Shown piece after piece: positions 1-5,963 of a stretch of 7,278 nt of DNA. The notes below the pieces were generated by a model that saw only the letters and a program-made list of their open reading frames with translations, did not search any database and was not told the DNA's origin. How positions within the stretch are numbered: position 1 is the first letter of the stretch; each line of letters begins with the position of its first letter. A program made the position numbers and the translations under genes. This stretch comes from Armatimonadetes bacterium RBG_19FT_COMBO_69_19 (GTDB taxonomy: Bacteria; Sysuimicrobiota; Sysuimicrobiia; Sysuimicrobiales; Kaftiobacteriaceae): positions 673-7,950 of the forward strand of contig MENB01000096.1 of the NCBI GenBank assembly GCA_001768125.1, written 5' to 3'.

Positions 1-1
1 G

Positions 2-1348
2 GTGCCGACGAGCATCCAGGCCGCGAGCGACACTGCCGGTCACGTCGGGACGATCCTCGAGCTCGCCCGCCTGCTCTCCGCCGCCTCCCATCGCCGCACG
101 CTCGTCGTCGTCTTCCCCGACGGGGAGGAGTGGGGGATGCTGGGGGCGCGGCGCTTCGTGCGGACATTCCCGCAACGGGCCCGGATCGTCGCTGCGCTCT
201 CCATCGAGGATCTGGACGCGGGGGATCTAGCGGCGCTCGGCATCGACGGGATCGGGCAGTTCCGCGGATTCTCGCCGATGTGGCTGCGCGCGCTCGCCGC
301 GGATGCGGCCGCCCGGGAAGGGTACCGCACCGACGAGGCCCCCGCGCTCTTCGAGTGGGTCCAGCGCTCGCTGCTCGTCTCCAGCACGGATCAGGGCCCC
401 TTCCTCGAGCGGGGCATCCCCGCGATCGATCTGGCCGGGCGCGCCGACGACGCCGCGCTGAAGGCCCGCGTGTACCATCTACCGGAAGACACGATCGAGC
501 ACATGCGGCCGGGATCTGTGCTTGCCTACGGCCGGATCCAGGAGCGCATCGTCCGGGCGCTCGACGCGATGCCCGCGGTGCCGCGGGAGTCCAGCGTCTA
601 CCTGCGGCTCGGACCGGAGCGGGTCGTCCCCTTCGGCTGGCTGCTCGTGATCCAGGTCCTCGCCTTCGCCCCGCTCGCGGCGGCGGTGCTCTTCAGGGTC
701 AGGCAGGACGCGCTGCGTGGGATGCCGGTGATCCGGGAACTCGTTCGCGTGGGCATCGTCCTGGTCGTGCTGCTCCTGTGGGTCGATGTGGTCAAGCTGT
801 TGCCTTTCCTGGGTCTGCTGCCCCGGTACTCGCTCTATGCGCCGCCGCCCCGTCACCCGCTGCTGACGACCGTGGCATGGCCGCCCGTGCTGGTTTCTGC
901 GGCTGTCCTCGTCGCCGCGGCCCTGCTCGCCAGCCGCTTCCTCCGGCCGCTCCGCGATCCGGCGGGCGTGAGGTCGACCACGCTGGTGAGCACCCTGCTC
1001 GTCTGCCTCGCGGCGCTCGTGGTGGTCGCCCTGGCGCACAATCCGTTCGGGGCCGTGACCTTCCTGCTGCTGCCCGCCCTCCTGTGGATCTGGATACGGC
1101 CGCGCGCGTCGCTGATCGGTCGCATCATCAACGCGGCGCTGGTCGGACTGGCGTTTATCGTGGTCGTGCTATTGTTCATGCAGTTCGCGGTGAGCCTGCG
1201 GCTGGGCCGGCACATCGTGTGGTACGTCTTCCTCGCGATCGCCTACGCGCAGTTCACCTTGCCGCAGATCGTCCTGTCCTTCGCCACGCTCGCCGTGGCG
1301 ATCCGGCTGCTCGCCGTCAGCGCGCTCCGCGGATCTTCCACACCGTGA
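2..1348 (+). CDS. M28-family zinc metallopeptidase with C-terminal polytopic membrane domain (5'-truncated by window edge)
   Basis: Partial gene: the reading frame is open at the left edge and 448 residues plus a TGA stop are visible. The first codon, GTG, is unlikely to be the start because it falls inside the catalytic domain. Residues 1-190 match the later part of an M28 (aminopeptidase/carboxypeptidase-type) domain. D10 in AASDTAGHVG is the bridging metal Asp, E42-E43 in FPDGEEWGMLG are the catalytic and metal-binding Glu pair, D70 or D72 in SIEDLDAGD is the next ligand, and H159 in YHLPEDT is the last His ligand. The first His ligand of the family lies about 12 residues before D10, just outside the window. 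The usual SDH-PF motif reads TDQGPF (129-134), an oddity. From residue 209 on there are about eight hydrophobic segments (near 210-231, 247-270, 288-313, 326-345, 348-366, 374-397, 403-418, 420-440). It is probably a membrane-anchored peptidase with its domain outside the cytoplasm. The substrate is unknown. Its 3' end overlaps the convergent transporter gene by 32 bp. Confidence 0.85.
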   Translation: MPTSIQAASDTAGHVGTILELARLLSAASHRRTLVVVFPDGEEWGMLGARRFVRTFPQRARIVAALSIEDLDAGDLAALGIDGIGQFRGFSPMWLRALAADAAAREGYRTDEAPALFEWVQRSLLVSSTDQGPFLERGIPAIDLAGRADDAALKARVYHLPEDTIEHMRPGSVLAYGRIQERIVRALDAMPAVPRESSVYLRLGPERVVPFGWLLVIQVLAFAPLAAAVLFRVRQDALRGMPVIRELVRVGIVLVVLLLWVDVVKLLPFLGLLPRYSLYAPPPRHPLLTTVAWPPVLVSAAVLVAAALLASRFLRPLRDPAGVRSTTLVSTLLVCLAALVVVALAHNPFGAVTFLLLPALLWIWIRPRASLIGRIINAALVGLAFIVVVLLFMQFAVSLRLGRHIVWYVFLAIAYAQFTLPQIVLSFATLAVAIRLLAVSALRGSSTP

Positions 1349-2585
1349 GCGCGCCGGCCCCGAAGTAAGCCGCAGCCGTGACCATTAGCGCGACGTAGCC
1401 CCAGTTCGTGCCGAGGCGGTTCATCGCATCGAGCAATGGCCCGCCGACGAGGGGGGCGATGACCTGGGGCAGGGTGACCGAGATGCCCCAGATGCCGAGA
1501 TCCTTGGCGGCTGTCGCCTGCGACGGGAGCACGTCGGTGGCGAGAGCCCACTCCACACTGACGAAGGCGCCGTAGCCCAGCCCGAAGATCGCCCCCAGCA
1601 CGAGCATGAGCTGGAAGGCCGGGGCGGTAAGGAATACCAGGCACAGCGCGCCCATCAGGGCGGTGGCCGCGGAGACGATGCGGCGCCGTCCGATGCGGTC
1701 CGAGAGCCAGCCCGCGATCAGGGCGCTGGCGAGCGCGCCGATGACGACCGTGGCGGTGAGTGTGCCCGTGGCCTCGGTGAATCTCGGCACGCGCAGGAAG
1801 TCCTTCAGGAAGAACTGGAGGAAGGTCAGGATGGTGTAGAAGCCCATCATCGCGAGGAAGCGCGAGATGAACAGCCAGGCGAAGTCGGGATGAGCGCGCG
1901 GGCTCACCCAAAACTGGGCGACGAAGGCGCGCCAGCGGAACGGGGGGCGATCGCGCAGCGGCTGCTCGCGGACCTGCCAGACCGTGAGCGTCATCGTCAG
2001 CAGCAGGACGCCGCCGATGGTCAGGTACAGCGCCGTGGCCAGCCCGCGCTGCATGAGGATGCCCGCGACGACCGCCGCGCTGATCGTCCCGAGCATCGTC
2101 ATGAGACCCATCAAGCCCGAGGCCAGGCCCCGCTGCTCGGCCGGGACCAGATCCGGGATAAGGCCGCCGTAGGCGCTGCCGCCGAGGTTGTTGGACAGCT
2201 GCACGAGCCAATACGCCGCGACGAACAGGGTAAAGGTCGGCGCGTACCCCAGGGCGATGAGCGCGACGACGTTGAGCAACGCGCCCACGAGCACGAAGGG
2301 CCGGCGGCGACCGAATGGCGAGAGCGATCGATCGCTCAGGGCGCCAACGAGCGGCAGGACGATCAGGGCGACGAAGGCGCCACCCGCGAACACGGTGGCG
2401 AGCGCGCGACCCTTCTCCGCCTCGGGCACGAACTTCAGGACCTCCGCCGGGATGGCGACGGCGAGCAGGGCGCCCCAGTGGAAGTTCAACCCGAACCAGT
2501 GCAGGCTCAGGAAGCACTGCTCGGGAGTTGAAAGGCGGCGCCCGGGGGCCGGCGTGACTGCGGCCGCGACGCGCCGCCCGTTCAC
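1317..2585 (-). CDS. Major facilitator superfamily (MFS) transporter
   Basis: The product is a 422-residue polytopic membrane protein of usual MFS length, with about 12 hydrophobic segments in two halves. Family signatures are visible. The loop 2-3 motif is GALSDRSLSPFGRRRP (81-96), its repeat in the second half is GWLSDRIGRRR (292-302), and a DLVPAEQRGLASG stretch (145-157) precedes the fifth helix. The SDR-x-FGRRRPF form resembles transporters related to the sugar/cation symporters of the GPH and SLC45 type, but the substrate cannot be read. It does not look like the lysophospholipid transporter LplT. The start chosen is GTG at 2585. It overlaps the TGA of the upstream phosphatidyltransferase (GTGA) and has GGAGG 4 nt upstream. 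The open frame continues upstream to 3164, but that part is out-of-frame translation of the neighbour. It is the last gene of the minus-strand operon. Its stop lies inside the end of the opposing M28 gene. Confidence 0.9.
   Translation of the reverse strand: MNGRRVAAAVTPAPGRRLSTPEQCFLSLHWFGLNFHWGALLAVAIPAEVLKFVPEAEKGRALATVFAGGAFVALIVLPLVGALSDRSLSPFGRRRPFVLVGALLNVVALIALGYAPTFTLFVAAYWLVQLSNNLGGSAYGGLIPDLVPAEQRGLASGLMGLMTMLGTISAAVVAGILMQRGLATALYLTIGGVLLLTMTLTVWQVREQPLRDRPPFRWRAFVAQFWVSPRAHPDFAWLFISRFLAMMGFYTILTFLQFFLKDFLRVPRFTEATGTLTATVVIGALASALIAGWLSDRIGRRRIVSAATALMGALCLVFLTAPAFQLMLVLGAIFGLGYGAFVSVEWALATDVLPSQATAAKDLGIWGISVTLPQVIAPLVGGPLLDAMNRLGTNWGYVALMVTAAAYFGAGALTVWKIRGAR
1320..1354. repeat. 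Perfect 8-bp inverted repeat spanning the convergent gene overlap
   Basis: GCGCGCTC at 1320-1327 pairs with GAGCGCGC at 1347-1354, leaving a 19-nt loop. The stem brackets the 32-bp tail-to-tail overlap of the M28 and MFS genes, where transcripts from both strands should end. No T-run follows on either strand, so it is not a classical intrinsic terminator. It could be a weak bidirectional stop or a 3'-end-stabilising hairpin, or chance in GC-rich DNA. Confidence 0.35.
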
Positions 2586-3184
2586 CGAACCTCCGGTGTC
2601 GCCGCGGCCCTCGAGGGCGCACGCAGCCGGCGCAGCATCCGCGCGTAATCGAGGGTGTTCACCGCGGTGAGCCCGGCGAGGAGCGCGAAGAGCACGTGAT
2701 CGACCGTCTCCACCCACGGCGCGCGCAGCCAGAAGGTGCGTGCGAGGAGGAACGGGAGGTAGACGAACTGGATCTGCCCCACCATCTTGCCCGCCGGAGC
2801 GACGGCGAAGGTCACCTCGGGCGCGTGCAGGACGTACAGGATCTGGGTCACCGCCATCAATACAGCGGGAGCGGCGATGACGATCCACTTCCACCAGGGA
2901 AGGATGCCGAGGGCGAAGTACGCGGTGAACAGGCCGTAGATGACGAGGAAGTCGATGCCGCTGTCGAACGCGGCCCCGAAGGCGCGGGACTGGCCGAGCC
3001 GGCGTGCGATCCGGCCGTCGACGAGGTCGCTCGCCACCATGACGGCCAGCGTCACTACCGCCAGCGCGCTGAGCCGGGCGGCCAGGCCGTAGATGAGATA
3101 AGGGAGCATGACGAGCCGAGCCCCGGTCAGCGCGTCCGCATAGGTGAAGCCGGGCGTCCGCCACGAGAACCGCTGCTGGCTCAT
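2582..3184 (-). CDS. CDP-alcohol phosphatidyltransferase family protein
   Basis: The product is a 200-residue integral membrane enzyme of the CDP-alcohol phosphotransferase family. This family moves a phosphatidyl (or similar) group from a CDP-linked donor to an alcohol acceptor at the membrane. The complete signature D-x2-DG-x2-AR-x8-G-x3-D-x3-D is present at residues 53-78: D53, D56, G57, A60, R61, G70, D74 and D78. About six hydrophobic segments fit the family fold, and the length is typical of PgsA- or PIS-like members. Acceptor specificity (glycerol phosphate, inositol phosphate or other) cannot be told from sequence. The start chosen is ATG at 3184 because AGGAGG sits 6 nt upstream. A GTG at 3199 in the same frame would place that AGGAGG inside the coding region and is less likely. 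The gene begins 11 nt after the stop of the EEP gene and its own stop overlaps the MFS start (GTGA). Confidence 0.93.
   Translation of the reverse strand: MSQQRFSWRTPGFTYADALTGARLVMLPYLIYGLAARLSALAVVTLAVMVASDLVDGRIARRLGQSRAFGAAFDSGIDFLVIYGLFTAYFALGILPWWKWIVIAAPAVLMAVTQILYVLHAPEVTFAVAPAGKMVGQIQFVYLPFLLARTFWLRAPWVETVDHVLFALLAGLTAVNTLDYARMLRRLRAPSRAAATPEVR
2590..2594 (-). promoter_or_regulatory. Shine-Dalgarno sequence of the MFS gene
   Basis: GGAGG on the minus strand, 4 nt before the GTG at 2585. It lies within the last codons of the phosphatidyltransferase gene and supports the GTG start, which has no ATG alternative nearby. The spacing is shorter than usual, consistent with help from coupled translation. 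Confidence 0.6.
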
Positions 3185-3190
3185 CGCAGG

Positions 3191-3196
3191 CCTCCT
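3191..3196 (-). promoter_or_regulatory. Shine-Dalgarno sequence of the phosphatidyltransferase gene
   Basis: AGGAGG on the minus strand, sharing its first A with the TGA stop of the upstream EEP gene (TGAGGAGG), 6 nt before the ATG at 3184. It decides between that ATG and the GTG at 3199. Its position suggests re-initiation by ribosomes finishing the EEP gene. Confidence 0.75.
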
Positions 3197-5040
3197 CACC
3201 GGACCCGGAGCTCGAGGATCACCGGCAGGTGGTCTGAGGCGGTGGTCCGCCGGATCACGCCGCCCGTTGAGCGCAGGTCAGGGCTTGTCAGGACGTAATC
3301 GATCCGCTCGCGCGGGGCGGCCGCCGGGAACGTCGGGGCGGCGTCGAGATCCAATGGAGCGAGCGCGTCGATCAATCCGCCGTCGCGCAGCCGGAGGAGA
3401 GGGGCCGCGTCCGGTCCGGCGTTGAGATCGCCCAGGACGGCGCTGCGGGGGCGGCCGTTCCAGAAGCCCAGCAGATCCGCGGCCTGAGCAAGGCGGTCCT
3501 CGTCACTGTCGTGGGCAAAGTGCGTGTTGATGACGAGGAGACGTCCGCCCGGCGTCGAGACGGTCGCCCAGGTGAGGCCGCGGCGGAAGGCACTCTCGCG
3601 GAGCGGGAAGCGGAGGCTGCCACTCTCGAACACCTCCAGCCGCGTGAGGATGACGTTGCCCCACAGGTCACCATTCATCGGCCCGTAGACCAGCCGGTAG
3701 CCGGGGAATCGCCAGCGCAGCCAGCTCACGAGGTCGGCCCCGCCGTTGATCGTCCAGCCCCGTCCCACTTCCTGGAGGGCCACGACGTCCGCGTCCGTCG
3801 CCTCGATCACGCGGGCGAGCGCTTCCGCGTCGGGGAGCCCAAAGGCGTTGAAGCCCATGTGGATGTTGTACGTGAGCACACGGACTGCCTGGGTTTCATC
3901 CGGCTCTGACGGCGGCCCGGCGAAAGGCCGCTGCGTCAGGCGCGAGACCCCGAGCCCCGCCGTCCCGATGAGGATGATGGCCGCGGTGGCGCGGAAGGTC
4001 CGCGCTGGCAGCACGGTCGTCGCGTGCGGAAGCGAAGCCAGTGCGACGAGCGCCGCCATCAGTGGCCAGAGCTCGGTCCACTCATAGCGGGAGTAGAACA
4101 AGAAGGTCAGGGCGAAGCCACACAGCATCCCGGCCGCCCCCCACAGGTATGAGCGCCTGAGATGCGGGATGGGCGCGGGCATCATCGCTCCCGCGAGCGC
4201 AATCGCGGCCAGCACCTGCAGCGCCGGCAGCCAGGCGATCCCGGGGAGGATGAACGCCCCGGCCAGTCCCACCGATGCCGGCGCGACCGCCATGCGTATC
4301 AGCGGCCGCGACGCGAGCGGGATGGCGGCGGCGCCCGCAGCGAGCCCGAGCAGGATAAGGACGGAAGCCTGCTCGATCTCCAGCCCGGTGGCCGCCTGGA
4401 CGCGCCCGAGGTTCGTGAGCAGGGTCTGCTGGAGCACGAGGTACGGTCCGAGCGCGAACAGCCCCCAGCCCTGTGGAAAGGGGAAGGCCGCGGCGCCTGA
4501 CGGTGCCGTGGTCACGGTCGCCGTCCAGACCGCGAAGAGTGCCCCGGCGAGCGCGGCCGCGCCCAGCCCTGGGAGCGGGCCGTGCAGCATGGACAGGTCC
4601 AGGCCGTGCAGCGCCGTCTGCCCCGCGACCTGCAGCGCGGAGCCGACCAGGATGCCGGGAACCATGACGTCGAGGGCGTCCGGGCGGCCGAGTTCGCCGA
4701 TGAGCGCGGGCATCATCCAGAGCCATGCCACCAGGCTCGCCGAGACCAAGGCAGGGGTGAGCACCGGGTGGCGAACGGCGTGGCCTGCGGCGTAGAGCAC
4801 CGCGAACAGGAGGGCCAACCGGAGGCCGAGGCGCGGGGAATCGACCCAGGGGACGATCGCCCATCCCGCGAGCCCCGCCACCCAGATGCCGGAGGCGATC
4901 AGCAGAAGGGCAGCCGGCGATTGCCCTTCGCCGATGTTCCAGACAACCATCGCGAACGAGGAACGTACCACGTGTATCCCCATCAAGATGACCAACGCGA
5001 CGGTCGTGGTCGCCAGGGGGCGGTGTCCGGAGGTTTCCAT
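3196..5040 (-). CDS. Polytopic membrane protein with C-terminal endonuclease/exonuclease/phosphatase (EEP) domain, Cwh43-like architecture
   Basis: The product is 614 residues. Residues 10-366 hold about 12-13 hydrophobic segments. Residues 385-614 form an EEP-fold hydrolase, the DNase I/sphingomyelinase/inositol-phosphatase superfamily of metal-dependent phosphodiesterases and phosphatases. The motifs run in order: N392 in VLTYNIHMG, E424 in VVALQEVGRG, N462 in GNVILTR, H507 in INTHFAH, D538 and N540 in GDLNAG, D581 in RIDYVL, and D603-H604 in ASDHLPVI. All expected catalytic and metal-binding residues are there. A membrane domain joined to a C-terminal EEP domain recalls eukaryotic Cwh43, which acts in lipid remodelling of GPI anchors. 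Homology of the membrane part is not shown here. A lipid phosphodiester substrate is inferred from the fusion and from the neighbouring lipid enzymes; nuclease activity is less likely. The start is ATG at 5040 in a TGATG overlap with the phosphatase gene. No good ribosome binding site is seen, so translation is probably coupled. The frame stays open to 5604, but that part is a shadow of the phosphatase gene. Confidence 0.9.
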   Translation of the reverse strand: METSGHRPLATTTVALVILMGIHVVRSSFAMVVWNIGEGQSPAALLLIASGIWVAGLAGWAIVPWVDSPRLGLRLALLFAVLYAAGHAVRHPVLTPALVSASLVAWLWMMPALIGELGRPDALDVMVPGILVGSALQVAGQTALHGLDLSMLHGPLPGLGAAALAGALFAVWTATVTTAPSGAAAFPFPQGWGLFALGPYLVLQQTLLTNLGRVQAATGLEIEQASVLILLGLAAGAAAIPLASRPLIRMAVAPASVGLAGAFILPGIAWLPALQVLAAIALAGAMMPAPIPHLRRSYLWGAAGMLCGFALTFLFYSRYEWTELWPLMAALVALASLPHATTVLPARTFRATAAIILIGTAGLGVSRLTQRPFAGPPSEPDETQAVRVLTYNIHMGFNAFGLPDAEALARVIEATDADVVALQEVGRGWTINGGADLVSWLRWRFPGYRLVYGPMNGDLWGNVILTRLEVFESGSLRFPLRESAFRRGLTWATVSTPGGRLLVINTHFAHDSDEDRLAQAADLLGFWNGRPRSAVLGDLNAGPDAAPLLRLRDGGLIDALAPLDLDAAPTFPAAAPRERIDYVLTSPDLRSTGGVIRRTTASDHLPVILELRVR

Positions 5041-5963
5041 CAACGGTGCGCGGGCTCGGCGATCGGGGATCTTGGCGCCCGGCGCGGCCCAAGGTGCAGC
5101 ACGCCGAAGAGCCAGGGCGCGCCAAGACTGATCCAGAGGCCCAGCGCCGCGTAGCGCGCGAACCGGATGACAAGACCCAGCGCTGCCTCCTGTCCCGGCA
5201 AGATGAGGCGCAGCCCGAGGTAGAGGGCGGCGAGGACCGCCGCGCCCACCACGAACCGCAGCACGCGCTGCCACCAGGGGCCATCCGCGCCCACGGCGAG
5301 GTAGCGAACGCTCACGGCATAGCCCGCGCCGACTCCGGCCATCGCTCCCGTGGCGCTCACCGCCCCGGGATCGGGGAAGAGGAGGGCGAGGGCGGAGGGT
5401 ACGGCAGCGGCGAGGGCGATCTGCATCGCGAGCGGCCAGCGCCGGATGCGGCGGCCGGTGCCGGAATAGCCGCCCAGCCAAACCGCCAAGAGGACGGCGC
5501 CGATCGCCCAGCCCGCGAGCACGTCGGTTGGGAAGTGGACGCCCAGATAGACTCGCGAGAATCCGATCGCGCCCGCGAGGACGATCGCGGCGACCCACAC
5601 CCACCGGCGGCGGGCCTGGGCGGCGATACCTCCCCAGATGATCGCCGCGTTCTGCGCATGCCCGCTCGGCAGGCCGTACCCCTGCGCATCACCGAGCTGC
5701 ACCGAAGGCTCGAGCTCGAAGGGGCGCGGATGGGCGACGGTTTCCTTGACCAATGAGTTGACGTACACCGAGAGCAGGAAGATGAGGCCGATCCGGAAGC
5801 CGAGCCGTGTATCCACGCACCACAGGAGCGTTGGAAACAGCAGCAGATAGAACTCCTCTTCGCCGAGGAAGCTGATTCCCCGGAAGACCGCGTCGAGCGC
5901 CGGCCCGTGGATGGTCTGGATCGCGATGATCAGGCTGATGCCCCACTGCCAGAATGGATCCAT
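5040..5963 (-). CDS. PAP2-family phosphatase (membrane lipid phosphatase)
   Basis: The product is a 307-residue polytopic protein with the complete three-part PAP2 signature: K-x6-RP at K73-R80-P81, PSGH at 99-102, and S-R-x5-H-x3-D at S136, R137, H143 and D147. Members remove phosphate from phosphatidic acid, polyprenyl diphosphate or related lipids, usually with the active site at the outer membrane face. The N-terminal GEEEFYLLLFP stretch (35-45) is common in bacterial PAP2 proteins. Residues 175-290 form an extra block of about four hydrophobic segments beyond the core domain, making the protein longer than minimal PAP2 enzymes. The start chosen is ATG at 5963, which overlaps the kinase stop (TGATG) and has GGAGGG 7 nt upstream. 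The GTG directly before it is only 4 nt from that site. It lies directly behind a lipid kinase, so the two may act on the same lipid in opposite directions or on different lipids. Confidence 0.93.
   Translation of the reverse strand: MDPFWQWGISLIIAIQTIHGPALDAVFRGISFLGEEEFYLLLFPTLLWCVDTRLGFRIGLIFLLSVYVNSLVKETVAHPRPFELEPSVQLGDAQGYGLPSGHAQNAAIIWGGIAAQARRRWVWVAAIVLAGAIGFSRVYLGVHFPTDVLAGWAIGAVLLAVWLGGYSGTGRRIRRWPLAMQIALAAAVPSALALLFPDPGAVSATGAMAGVGAGYAVSVRYLAVGADGPWWQRVLRFVVGAAVLAALYLGLRLILPGQEAALGLVIRFARYAALGLWISLGAPWLFGVLHLGPRRAPRSPIAEPAHR

Noticed and set aside
130..1368. Plus-strand open frame of 412 codons across the M28 gene
   Set aside because: Its Arg/Ala/Gly-rich translation has no family signature. 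The overlapping frame carries the M28 motifs and membrane segments.
1243..2622. Long minus-strand open frame (459 codons) overlapping the MFS gene
   Set aside because: It is a frame-shifted shadow of the MFS gene, rich in Arg, Pro and Gly with no hydrophobic segments or motifs. High GC makes stop codons rare.
4082..5284. Minus-strand open frame of 400 codons inside the EEP and PAP2 genes
   Set aside because: It is a low-complexity, Arg/Pro-rich translation and a shadow of the membrane domain encoded in the other frame.
5041..5604. Upstream extension of the EEP frame that would make an 802-residue protein
   Set aside because: The extension is Arg-rich shadow of the PAP2 gene. The TGATG overlap at 5038-5042 gives a natural start.
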